Of a stretch of DNA of 39,775 bases, positions 8,579 to 15,494 are shown in pieces (within the stretch, counting starts at the first letter, position 1; every line of letters starts with the position of its first letter). The stretch is from an uncultured Clostridia bacterium (GTDB taxonomy: Bacteria; Bacillota; Clostridia; Christensenellales; UBA1242), in NCBI GenBank assembly GCA_944360075.1, contig CALVTE010000010.1:1-39775 (forward strand). The letters are read 5' to 3'. The notes under the pieces were generated by a model. That model worked only from the letters and a program-made list of their open reading frames with translations, made no database searches and was not told the DNA's origin. The translations under genes were made by a program, and so were the position numbers.

Positions 8579-9013
8579 ATCTAATTTTTCAATTTCTCCT
8601 CGAGCAATCTTGTCGCAGCGGTTGTTAAGTTCATTGTCTGCGTGCCCTTTAACCTTGTTCCAAGAAATTTCATGCCCAGCCGTCAGCTTTAACAGCTTTT
8701 GCCATAAATCAACATTTTGCACCTGCTTGTTCGAAGCAGTTTTCCAGTTGTTTTCAATCCAATTTGTCGTCCACCCCTGCAAAAAAGCATTAACAACATA
8801 GGCCGAATCGCTGTAAATCTCCACGCTGCAGCCTTCTTTGAGAGCAGAAAGCCCAGCGATAACCGCCATAAGTTCCATGCGATTGTTTGTTGTTTGGTTT
8901 TCGCCGCCCGACAAAACTTTTTCGTGATTGTTGTAACTGAGTATGGCCGCCCAGCCACCTTTGCCAGGATTGCCAGAGCAGGCGCCGTCAGTGTAAAGCG
9001 TAACTTTTTTCAA
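8564..9013 (-). CDS. rnhA: Ribonuclease HI
   Basis: Degrades the RNA strand of RNA-DNA hybrids; 149 residues, the standard size for type I RNase H. The acidic active site is complete: Asp in LYTDGACSGNPG, Glu in NNRMELMAVIAGL, Asp in IYSDSAYVVNAF, and the last Asp in VKGHADNELNNRCD. The basic handle region with NWIENNWKTA is present, so it is E. coli-like rather than the minimal form. The start is TTG at 9013, seven bases behind AGGTGG. It follows the HIT gene by 11 bases and is probably co-transcribed with it. The stop codon falls within the shared terminator. Confidence 0.97.
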   Translation of the reverse strand: MKKVTLYTDGACSGNPGKGGWAAILSYNNHEKVLSGGENQTTNNRMELMAVIAGLSALKEGCSVEIYSDSAYVVNAFLQGWTTNWIENNWKTASNKQVQNVDLWQKLLKLTAGHEISWNKVKGHADNELNNRCDKIARGEIEKLDKKDA

Positions 9014-9024
9014 TTTTGCACCAC

Positions 9025-9429
9025 CTACATCATTTTGAGCTTTTCTTGAATTTCTTGCAAGGTTTGCTGATTTTTCTCTAAAGAAGGAAAAACTTTCAAG
9101 TTGTCACCTTTAAACCTTGGCAATATGTGAATATGCAAATGAAAAACCGACTGCTCGGCATCTTTGCCACTGGCATTAAGCAGATTGACACCAGTCGCCC
9201 CGCAATTTTGCACGTAATGAAGCGAAATTTTTTTGACAGCTTCAAACACCTTTGTCAAAGTTTTGTCATCGCAATCCAAAATATTTTCGCAATGCTTTTT
9301 TGGTATCACCAAGGTGTGCCCATTGCCGTCATTTGAAATATCCAAAAAAGCCAACACAAAATCATCTTCATAAATTTTATAGCAAGGCATTTTGCCTGCA
9401 ACTATTTTGCAAAAAATGCAATCTTCCAT
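9025..9429 (-). CDS. HIT family hydrolase (HinT-like)
   Basis: Histidine-triad nucleotide phosphoramidase/hydrolase, 134 residues. The N-terminus CIFCKIVAG carries a CxxC typical of zinc-containing HinT proteins, and the triad HLHIHILPR lies near residue 100. The middle matches FLDISNDGNGHTLVIPKKH. The frame extends upstream to 9477, but the ATG at 9429 has a good AAGGAG eight bases before it and gives the family-typical MEDCIFCKI start. It is first in a two-gene unit with rnhA. The substrate (AMP-lysine-type phosphoramidates in known HinT) is inferred from the family only. Confidence 0.95.
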   Translation of the reverse strand: MEDCIFCKIVAGKMPCYKIYEDDFVLAFLDISNDGNGHTLVIPKKHCENILDCDDKTLTKVFEAVKKISLHYVQNCGATGVNLLNASGKDAEQSVFHLHIHILPRFKGDNLKVFPSLEKNQQTLQEIQEKLKMM

Positions 9430-9570
9430 ACTAAACTCCTTTTGGTTATTATACAACATCTTTGACAGGCAAAGCAAACAAAAAAAGAAGCAAACGCCTC
9501 TTTTTTTTCAATAAAAGGATTTGACAAGCAAACAAAAATTTTTGATAACTTAAGTTTGGTCAAAAAATTG

Positions 9571-10281
9571 TTAGTCATTGTTTTCGCGGTTGTCTTGCTC
9601 TTGATTTTGTTTGTTTTCAAGAGCCCGCTTTGTCAAATTTTCAATTTTACCAACTTGAAGTGCATAGAATTCAAAAGCCGTCTTTACTATTTTTTTCCCG
9701 TTTTTATGCACGGCATAAATGCGATTGATAAAAACTCCGAACATATTGATTTTATGCTGACTAGACTCGTCTAAATCTCTGACTTTTTTTGCCACACTGC
9801 CAAAGAACACCACAGGAATAAAGTTCATATCAACAACTTCGCCATTTTCGTTGTATTCAGGCACTTGGCAGACCCAATTCATAACTCTCTGACCATTTTT
9901 CAAACCAATATACATCCCTTTGCGTCTGGTTGTGGTGGCTTTCAGGTGGATAATGTTTGGCCTGCGCCCATCTTCAATGTTATGTGAAACTTTGTCCACT
10001 TGAAAAAGAATATAAAGGTGATAATCTTTGTTATACGACCTCAGCTTTCCATAAATTGCCACCCGCTTGTCTGGATGCTGAGACTCCTCCATCTCTTTTT
10101 TCATGGACTCTGGGAAAAATACAGGAATGACAAACTTTTCGCCTTGATGGTTGCGATTTTCATAGGCAAAATCTGCCTGATAAAACTGCCCACCAAACAG
10201 CTGGGCCTGTTTTATTGAATTTTCAACAACATTGCCAACAATACAGCCTCTGTTGTTTTCATCCACGTTGTAACTCTCCAT
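9571..10281 (-). CDS. Tandem OB-fold protein, single-stranded DNA-binding-like
   Basis: 236 residues made of two OB-like segments. The first (about residues 8-110) ends in YGKLRSYNKDYHLYILFQV, which resembles the G-x-RSYN strand of clostridial SSB-like proteins. The second (about 115-218) has a similar layout with MFGVFINRIY and a closing beta region. A polar Gln/Asn/Glu tail ends in ENND, recalling the acidic tails of SSB proteins though it lacks the classical terminal DDDIPF. I infer nucleic-acid binding; the genuine ssb is not in the window. The ATG at 10281 has AAGGG only one base upstream. A GTG at 10266 behind GGAGAG is an equally good start. It follows the small gene at 10288 by six bases. 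Confidence 0.7.
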   Translation of the reverse strand: MESYNVDENNRGCIVGNVVENSIKQAQLFGGQFYQADFAYENRNHQGEKFVIPVFFPESMKKEMEESQHPDKRVAIYGKLRSYNKDYHLYILFQVDKVSHNIEDGRRPNIIHLKATTTRRKGMYIGLKNGQRVMNWVCQVPEYNENGEVVDMNFIPVVFFGSVAKKVRDLDESSQHKINMFGVFINRIYAVHKNGKKIVKTAFEFYALQVGKIENLTKRALENKQNQEQDNRENND

Positions 10282-10287
10282 ACCCTT

Positions 10288-10725
10288 TTACTTTTGAGAC
10301 GGCCAAATATGGTTATAAGTTATATTTCCTTCGCTGTCAATATATTCTGAACCCATACGTTCCTTCTCTCTTTCATATTCATTCTTAAATTTTGGCAACT
10401 GAGACTTCTGCACATTCGTTAAAGGCATTGGCTTAAACCTTTTTTTGTCAAAATCATAAAATTGATACAAAAAATCTATAAATTCATTAAACAATTTATA
10501 GCAATGAGCGCAACGAACTTCAGCAAGCTTTCCAGCTTTTCTAAAAATCCACTCAACAGCCGCCCAGTCAGCCTTTTGCTCCTCATCGAGTTCCATTAGC
10601 GATTTTTGGCTAACCACAAATCTCATACTTTTGACAACATTTGCAACTATGTTTTTATACGCCTCTGTGCTAGGATCGTCTGCAATTCCCGCTTGAGATG
10701 TCTTTCTGATTTCTTCTTTTTTCAT
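10288..10725 (-). CDS. Hypothetical protein, first gene of the OB-fold operon
   Basis: I do not recognise this 145-residue soluble protein. It is hydrophilic, with a lysine-rich N-terminus, a central helical segment containing a CxxC pair (RCAHCYKLF, near residue 75), and an aromatic-rich stretch after it. The ATG at 10725 follows AAGGAG by eight bases; the longer frame to 10875 runs through a consensus promoter and is rejected. Its position six bases ahead of the tandem OB-fold gene suggests a shared nucleic-acid-related role, but nothing in the sequence proves that. Confidence 0.72.
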   Translation of the reverse strand: MKKEEIRKTSQAGIADDPSTEAYKNIVANVVKSMRFVVSQKSLMELDEEQKADWAAVEWIFRKAGKLAEVRCAHCYKLFNEFIDFLYQFYDFDKKRFKPMPLTNVQKSQLPKFKNEYEREKERMGSEYIDSEGNITYNHIWPSQK

Positions 10726-10752
10726 TTTTTTTCTCCTTAATATGATAAGTTT

Positions 10753-10781
10753 ATTATATAGCATAGCTCGGCTGATGTCAA
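10753..10781 (-). promoter_or_regulatory. Consensus sigma-A promoter for the OB-fold operon
   Basis: Minus strand TTGACA (10781-10776), 17-base spacer, TATAAT (10758-10753): both boxes perfect. It lies about 28 bases upstream of the start codon at 10725. Confidence 0.92.
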
Positions 10782-10943
10782 TAGCAAAATTAAATATTTT
10801 TAATAATATTTTTGTAATAATATTTATCTCTTGCAATAAACAACGGCAATAATAAACAACGGTAAAAATAAGCAAAACTCAATAATTTTTTTTGGGTCGC
10901 ATAAAAAACAAAGAATTACAAACAATATAGCAGGAGGTAAAAC

Positions 10944-11102
10944 ATGAAACAATACAGACCAGGCGAAGAAGCGCCAAAATCTGGCAATTATTCTTGCTAT
11001 GACAAGAATGGGAAATGCGGCGGAAGCACTTATCTTGAAAAAGGACAAAGATTTCCAGCCACTCAACATGAAGGATCTCACTACGAAGAGGATGAGAAGT
11101 AA
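10944..11102 (+). CDS. YjzC-like small protein
   Basis: 52 residues, too short to be noticed by most gene finders. AGGAGG lies six bases before the ATG, and a strong terminator begins at the stop codon. The protein begins MKQYRPGEEAPKSGNYSC, continues with a KCGGSTYLEKGQRFP segment, and ends in an acidic tail. The RPGEEAP-SG-Y-KG-FP pattern is that of the YjzC family of Bacillota, whose function is unknown. Two cysteines (near residues 18 and 25) could bind metal, but a four-cysteine site is absent. It lies alone on the plus strand between a minus-strand promoter and tRNA-Ser. Confidence 0.82.
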   Translation: MKQYRPGEEAPKSGNYSCYDKNGKCGGSTYLEKGQRFPATQHEGSHYEEDEK

Positions 11103-11131
11103 AAAAGATGCGAGTTTTTCGCATCTTTTTT
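11101..11131. terminator. Bidirectional terminator between the YjzC-like gene and tRNA-Ser
   Basis: Near-perfect inverted repeat AAAAAAGATGCGA/TCGCATCTTTTTT with a short T-rich loop. It can end the plus-strand mini-gene and the minus-strand tRNA-Ser transcript. Confidence 0.88.
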
Positions 11132-11186
11132 GCATAATACCATATTTTGCGGCTAGTATGCACATAATTGCCACAATATATTGATT

Positions 11187-11275
11187 TGGCGCAGAGAACA
11201 GGATTCGAACCTGCGGAGGCTTGTGACCTCACACGCTTTCCAAGCGTGCGCCTTAAACCGCTCGGCCATCTCTGC
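11187..11275 (-). tRNA. tRNA-Ser (GGA)
   Basis: Minus strand, 89 bases including an encoded CCA. The acceptor stem pairs GCAGAGA with TCTCTGC. The D arm is GGCCGAGCGGTTTAAGGC, the anticodon loop TTGGAAA holds GGA, a long class II variable arm follows (GTGAGGTCACAAGCCTC), and the T loop is GTTCGAATC. GGA reads serine UCC/UCU codons. It lies downstream of aspS on the same strand and may share its transcript. Confidence 0.97.
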
Positions 11276-11279
11276 AAAC

Positions 11280-11301
11280 GACTGCCTAAAGCAGTCTTTT
11301 T
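11280..11301 (+). terminator. Hairpin with T-run between aspS and tRNA-Ser, plus-strand orientation
   Basis: GACTGC/GCAGTC stem (11280-11285 with 11291-11296) followed by five T on the plus strand only. No plus-strand gene needs it; on the minus strand it has no T-run, so aspS transcripts could continue into tRNA-Ser. Confidence 0.45.
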
Positions 11302-11313
11302 GTTTGTGGATTT

Positions 11314-12591
11314 TTATGGATTGAGTCTGTCTGGGCCTCTGAAAAGAAATTCGGCTTCTTTGATTGTTGGAACGCCTAAAAGCACCATAATCATCCTGTC
11401 AAGTCCAAGTCCAAAGCCTCCATGAGGAGGAACTCCATACTTAAAAAATTCTAGATAGAACTCGACATCTTTGTCAAGCCCCTTTTCTTTTGCTTGCGCT
11501 TTCAAAACTTCATAACGATGTTCTCTTTGTGCACCTGTTGTGATTTCAACGCCTTTCCAAATCAAATCGTAGCCTTGCGGTATACCATCTTTACGCATAT
11601 GATAGAAGGCGCGTTTCTGGGCAGCATAATCAGTTATGAACAAAAATTCGTGACCAAACATCTCTTTTGCCAAATTTTCACAAAGTCTTTCAGCTTCTGT
11701 TGTCAAATCGCCCTTTTCGCTTTCTTCAACTTTAAAACCGTATCTCTTTTCAAGTTCGCTATACACATCTGCAAGTTTCATTCTTGGAAATGGCAATGAT
11801 GGAACAACTATATCTATACCAAACACTTCTTTTATCTTTTCGCCGCACCTTTCTTTAATACGCTTTAGCATATGTGTGAGCAGCTCTTCTTCCAATTTCA
11901 TCACATCTTCAAAGGAATTGATAAATGAAAACTCTAAGTCAAATCCGGTAAATTCGGTGGCGTGCTTTTTTGTGTGAGATTTTTCCGCTCTAAATACTGG
12001 GCCGCATTCAAAAATGCGTTCAAAACCAGCAGCCATCGCCATTTGTTTATAAAACTGTGGGCTTTGCGCCAAATATGCTTTGCGGTCAAAATATTTCACT
12101 TCAAACACTTCTGAACCGCTTTCGCTGGCTGTTGGAATAAGTTTTGGAGTGTGGATTTCAATAAACTGCCTTTCAAGCAAAAACTCTCGCAGAGCTGCCG
12201 CCATAACCGTTTGCACTTGAAAAATAAGCTGATTTTTTGGCTGCCTTAAGTCAAGCCAGCGATAGTCAAGGCGCTGGTCAATAAAACTTTCGGGTCCGAT
12301 TGGAAGAGCCTCCGCCCTAGAAGTTATTTCCACACTTTCAGGGATTATTTCAATTCCACCCAGCTTTACATATTCATTTTTTACAGCCTTTCCTATCACT
12401 TTTATTGTGCTTTCAAGTGTTGCGTGCGAAAAAACTTCTGCAACTTCAGGAGTTTCACTTTTTACAACAGTAATTTGTATTTTTCCAGACAAATCTCGAA
12501 TAACAACAAATTGCATATTCTTTTTATCTCTCAAATTTTCAATCCATCCTTGAACTTCAACCTGCCCTTCTTTTATATCTGCAATTCTCAT
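11314..12591 (-). CDS. aspS: Aspartyl-tRNA synthetase, short archaeal-type (AspRS2-like)
   Basis: Class IIb synthetase that charges tRNA-Asp and, in many members of this subtype, also tRNA-Asn. It is 425 residues, far below the roughly 590 of the usual bacterial AspRS, because it lacks the GAD insertion domain. An N-terminal OB anticodon-binding domain (about 1-100, GWIENLRDKKNMQF) precedes the catalytic core: SEVFEVKYF, LAQSPQFYKQ, motif 2 FRAEKSHTKKH, and motif 3 GGFGLGLDRMIM. The C-terminal RGPDRLNP replaces the archaeal RDRxRLTP end. AsnRS is a relative, but the ending and the flipping loop fit AspRS. AAGGAG precedes the ATG. Whether it discriminates Asp from Asn tRNA cannot be read safely. 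Confidence 0.9.
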   Translation of the reverse strand: MRIADIKEGQVEVQGWIENLRDKKNMQFVVIRDLSGKIQITVVKSETPEVAEVFSHATLESTIKVIGKAVKNEYVKLGGIEIIPESVEITSRAEALPIGPESFIDQRLDYRWLDLRQPKNQLIFQVQTVMAAALREFLLERQFIEIHTPKLIPTASESGSEVFEVKYFDRKAYLAQSPQFYKQMAMAAGFERIFECGPVFRAEKSHTKKHATEFTGFDLEFSFINSFEDVMKLEEELLTHMLKRIKERCGEKIKEVFGIDIVVPSLPFPRMKLADVYSELEKRYGFKVEESEKGDLTTEAERLCENLAKEMFGHEFLFITDYAAQKRAFYHMRKDGIPQGYDLIWKGVEITTGAQREHRYEVLKAQAKEKGLDKDVEFYLEFFKYGVPPHGGFGLGLDRMIMVLLGVPTIKEAEFLFRGPDRLNP

Positions 12592-12663
12592 ATATTCTCC
12601 TTACAAACAAAAATTATATCACAAATTTTTCTCCATGGCAAGAAAATCAAAAACATTAGGAAT

Positions 12664-12701
12664 ATAAAAATAAAATTTCGCCTGTATTTCAAGGCGAAAT
12701 T
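12664..12701 (-). terminator. Terminator after the LRR gene
   Basis: Minus strand hairpin with ten-base arms AATTTCGCCT/AGGCGAAATT (12701-12692 with 12683-12674), followed by TTTATTTTTAT. It separates the LRR unit from aspS; the remaining intergenic sequence (12602-12784) shows nothing else recognisable. Confidence 0.8.
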
Positions 12702-12784
12702 GCAATTTTGCAAAAGCATAATGCAAAAATAGCTTTTTGTTTTGATTTCAAAGTCAAAAATTCACCGCTTTTGCCAAAATTTTC

Positions 12785-14626
12785 TCACTTACATTTTGAT
12801 TCTAATTTATTATATAAATCTATGTTAGAATTATAATACAAGAAACCCTCTCCTATACTTTCAAGCTTAGGAGCCACTAGACTTGTTAAAACTTTGTTCT
12901 TACGCAAGAAATCCTCTCCTATACTTTCAACATTAGGAAGTTCCAGCCTTGTTAAAGCTTTGTTATAATCCAAGAAATTATGTCCTATACTTTCTACATT
13001 AGGAAGCTCTAGGCTGGTTAAAGCTTTGTTCTGATACAAGAAAGAATCTCCTATACTTTTAACATTAGGAAACTCTAGCCTGGTTAAAGCTTCGTTGCTG
13101 CGCAAGAAACCATATCCTATACTTTCAACATTAGGAAGCTGTAGACTGATTAAAGCTTCGTTCCAAGACAAGAAAGCATTTCCTATACTTTCAACTTTAG
13201 GAAGCTCTAGACTGGTTAAAGCTGTGTTAAAACGCAAGAAATCATTTCCTATACTTTTAACATTAGGAAGCTCTAGGCTGGTTAAACCTTTGTTATCATG
13301 CAAGAAATCATATCCTATACTTTTAACATTAGGAAGCTCTAGGCTGGTTAAAGCTTTGTTCGAACGCAAGAAACCATTTCTTATATTTTCAACTTTAGGA
13401 AGCTCTAGACTGGTTAAAGCTCTGTTACCATCCAAGAAATTATGTCCTATACTTTCTACATTAGGAAGCTCTAGGCTGGTTAAAGCTTTGTTACTAAACA
13501 AGAAATTATCTCCTATATTTTTAACATTAGAATTGATATAGCCAATTATTTGATTGTTTTTGTTTAGTTTAATTTCAACTGCCTCACCCGATTCTGGCGT
13601 AATTTGAATTGTCAGGCCATCACTATTTTGCAGGCGTTTTATACTTTTTATTTTTCCAACGCTTTTACAAAAAGAATCCCCGACGTCGATTTCCCCTCTG
13701 AATAAGCAATCGTAGTCTATTATTTCTAGTTTTTCTAAATCTAACACAAAATAGTCAAAAAGAATACATTTCGTTGGGTCAAGCCTTATTGCCTTACCAT
13801 CTTTAATAATAATATTGTTTGGGCAATAATAAATGTTGTTGATTTCATGATTATATTTATAAAATTTTCCATCACTAGCTTGAACATAGCCTGGAATTTC
13901 AAAATCGTTTCCGACCTTTGTGTCAATCTTTATTCCGTAAGTATTAGCAAATGCTTGCGTAAGCCCTGGAATTATATTATCAAGATTGTTACTGAAAGTT
14001 GCATCTGGATTGATTACTGTATGATTATATCTATTTTTAATAGAAAGATAGCTTGGCTTACCTCTTGAAAATTGAATGCTTAAAACACTTACGCCATAAT
14101 CATCTTCGCGTCTAGGGTTTTTAAAATCTTCTCTTTTGATTTTGTCAACATCTTTTCTAACTGCAAACCAAACACGACAGTTTTTTAATCTGCCACCATT
14201 AAAAGTACAAAGTTCTTCGCCTTGACATGGAACAGGACGTTCGCCTTGATTATATTTAGGTGTTTTTTCACCACGATAATAATAACGCCTAAATGCCTGA
14301 ATATCTTCCTCTTTTTCACATTCTCGAGAAAGCTTGTAACCTGCTTTATCAAAAAGTTCTTCAGGTGTATATGTCTTCGATTCAACCTCTTTTTCTTTAT
14401 TATTTTCCAGCAAACTGAAAATATAATTTTTAAAATTTTCTTGAAGATTATATTGAATCAAATCTTTATACAAATCTCGACTCTGCAGAAAATGAGTTTC
14501 TAATAATTTGGTTAATAAGCCTTCTGTTTCAAGAATGGTTGGAAACAGATTTCGACATAAATGAGAAAAGTTTTCGCCATAACGTTTTTTTATCAATTTT
14601 AATTCTTCGCTATCCATATTAACCAT
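12785..14626 (-). CDS. Leucine-rich repeat protein with 22-residue repeats
   Basis: 613 residues with no signal peptide, membrane segment or anchor, so probably cytoplasmic. Residues 1 to about 365 form an unrecognised N-terminal region with an acidic, cysteine-containing middle (CEKEEDIQAFRRYYYRGEK, PCQGEELCTFNGGRLKNC). From about residue 366 to 600 there are eleven near-identical 22-residue repeats with consensus ALTSLELPNVxSIGxxFLxxNK; the first and last are degenerate. The repeat resembles the BspA/TpLRR class (LRR_5), which is usually 23 residues. A short capping tail follows. The start at 14626 overlaps the stop of the upstream 96-residue gene; an ATG at 14617 is also possible. Function unknown; LRR proteins generally bind other proteins. 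Confidence 0.85.
   Translation of the reverse strand: MVNMDSEELKLIKKRYGENFSHLCRNLFPTILETEGLLTKLLETHFLQSRDLYKDLIQYNLQENFKNYIFSLLENNKEKEVESKTYTPEELFDKAGYKLSRECEKEEDIQAFRRYYYRGEKTPKYNQGERPVPCQGEELCTFNGGRLKNCRVWFAVRKDVDKIKREDFKNPRREDDYGVSVLSIQFSRGKPSYLSIKNRYNHTVINPDATFSNNLDNIIPGLTQAFANTYGIKIDTKVGNDFEIPGYVQASDGKFYKYNHEINNIYYCPNNIIIKDGKAIRLDPTKCILFDYFVLDLEKLEIIDYDCLFRGEIDVGDSFCKSVGKIKSIKRLQNSDGLTIQITPESGEAVEIKLNKNNQIIGYINSNVKNIGDNFLFSNKALTSLELPNVESIGHNFLDGNRALTSLELPKVENIRNGFLRSNKALTSLELPNVKSIGYDFLHDNKGLTSLELPNVKSIGNDFLRFNTALTSLELPKVESIGNAFLSWNEALISLQLPNVESIGYGFLRSNEALTRLEFPNVKSIGDSFLYQNKALTSLELPNVESIGHNFLDYNKALTRLELPNVESIGEDFLRKNKVLTSLVAPKLESIGEGFLYYNSNIDLYNKLESKCK
12850..13535 (-). repeat. 66-bp tandem DNA repeats encoding the LRRs
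   Basis: The segment CCTATACTTT recurs every 66 bases (for example at 12852, 12918 and 12984). Near identity at DNA level, including silent positions, indicates recent duplication or gene conversion; repeat number is likely to vary between strains. Confidence 0.9.
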
Positions 14627-14909
14627 ACACCCTTTTTAAAATATGTTTTTTATCTTTAATGATAATCTCTGCCAAATCTACTTCAGCTAAATTGGCTTCA
14701 GGTTTTTTTAGCTCTTCAAAAACATAAAAATATGTAGCCCATTCACTTTTTGGGTCTAACAATTTTTCATTTAACATCAGTATATCATTAACCTCTGGCT
14801 TTAATCCATAAAACTCTAAAACAAGCCGATAAGTTTTTTTTGTTTTTTCTTCTTGCAAAATATATTCATTAAAGTTGCCTATTTGCTTAATCTTCAACAA
14901 TTTATCCAT
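14619..14909 (-). CDS. Hypothetical 96-residue protein paired with the LRR protein
   Basis: A small soluble protein that I do not recognise. It alternates beta-like and charged helical segments (NFNEYILQEEKTKKTYRLVL, then a Glu/Leu-rich C-terminal half) and ends in a basic KDKKHILKRVYG. It has a very strong AAAGGAGGG site, a good promoter close upstream, and its stop overlaps the LRR start by eight bases, so the two are translated together. The tight coupling suggests that the two proteins act as partners, for instance adaptor and LRR effector or a toxin-antitoxin-like pair, but no motif supports a specific role. Confidence 0.75.
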   Translation of the reverse strand: MDKLLKIKQIGNFNEYILQEEKTKKTYRLVLEFYGLKPEVNDILMLNEKLLDPKSEWATYFYVFEELKKPEANLAEVDLAEIIIKDKKHILKRVYG

Positions 14910-14928
14910 CGCACCCTCCTTTAATGTT

Positions 14929-14957
14929 ATTATATAGCTTTATAATACAAAAATCAA
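14929..14957 (-). promoter_or_regulatory. Promoter of the LRR operon
   Basis: Minus strand TTGATT (14957-14952), 17-base spacer, TATAAT (14934-14929), about 20 bases upstream of the start codon at 14909. The stretch 14958-15100 upstream holds no gene that I can see. Confidence 0.85.
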
Positions 14958-15100
14958 TAGTTTTTCTTATATTTTACCATACACACAAGAGTGCTTTCAA
15001 AGATGCTATCTCATAAAACTGCACAATGCGCGCAACCCTTTCTCTGCCAAAAACTAATCGCCAAAATCACAATTTCAAAGTCGCCCAGCGCTTAAGCTGG

Positions 15101-15186
15101 TGGTGCGAGCGGTGGAAGCCCCTTACCCCTAAATTGCTATCGCAATTTTGGGGACCCCACGAACCCAAGGGTTCGACTCCCCCCAC
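15101..15186. repeat. tRNA-Leu-derived element A
   Basis: 86 bases. On the plus strand it opens with TGGTGCGAGCGGTGG, the exact reverse complement of the tRNA-Leu 3' end (CCA, discriminator, acceptor strand, start of T stem). It contains a hairpin CCCCTAAATTGC/GCAATTTTGGGG (15126-15153) and ends with a T-arm-like GGGTTCGACTCCCCCCAC in the opposite orientation. No acceptor stem can form, so this is not a working tRNA. Most diverged of the three. Confidence 0.8.
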
Positions 15187-15212
15187 TTCTGATACGCAAA
15201 GTTTTATTAAAT

Positions 15213-15234
15213 AAAAAAAGCGTATATACTACGC
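15213..15234 (-). terminator. Terminator-like hairpin after element B
   Basis: Minus strand GCGTA/TACGC five-base stem followed by seven T. It occupies the place that other hairpins hold in the neighbouring repeat units. Confidence 0.55.
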
Positions 15235-15243
15235 ATATTACAA

Positions 15244-15328
15244 TGGTGCGAGCGGTGGAAGCCCTTACCCTAAAAATGCATGCATTTTCAGGGAACCCGT
15301 ATCTCACCCATGTGGGTTCGACTCCCAC
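15244..15328. repeat. tRNA-Leu-derived element B
   Basis: 85 bases, starting 143 bases after element A. Same head (TGGTGCGAGCGGTGGAAGCCC), a long hairpin spanning 15268-15293 (CCCTAAAAATGCA against TGCATTTTCAGGG, one A-C mismatch), and the inverted T-arm GTGGGTTCGACTCCCAC at the end. Confidence 0.85.
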
Positions 15329-15351
15329 ATTCATGCAATATTTATTTTAAA

Positions 15352-15378
15352 CAAAAAAAACTGCATCTTACACGTAGT
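15352..15378 (-). terminator. Terminator-like hairpin after element C
   Basis: Minus strand ACTACGTGTAAGATGCAGT hairpin followed by eight T. Its loop is the same as in the hairpin that follows the intact tRNA-Leu. Confidence 0.65.
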
Positions 15379-15386
15379 TCCCTTTC

Positions 15387-15471
15387 TGGTGCGAGCGGTG
15401 GAAGCCCTCACCCTAAAAATGTATGCATTTTTAGGGAACCCGTATCTCACCCATGTGGGTTCGACTCCCAC
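15387..15471. repeat. tRNA-Leu-derived element C
   Basis: 85 bases, starting 143 bases after B and 144 before the intact tRNA. Same head and same inverted T-arm as B. The hairpin at 15411-15436 (CCCTAAAAATG paired with CATTTTTAGGG) has no mismatch in the stem. Confidence 0.85.
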
Positions 15472-15494
15472 TATTTATGTGCAACACATTTATA

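Noticed and set aside
10879..11277. Minus-strand frame of 132 codons running through tRNA-Ser
   Set aside because: Its start is the tRNA gene read as protein (RWPSGLRRTLGKRVRSQASA type), a well-known spurious pattern, and it opposes the YjzC-like gene.
13095..13541. Plus-strand frame of 148 codons with repeated SSRLVKAL units
   Set aside because: It is the antisense shadow of the 66-bp LRR repeats; it has no ribosome site, and the minus-strand frame is far longer with promoter and Shine-Dalgarno support.
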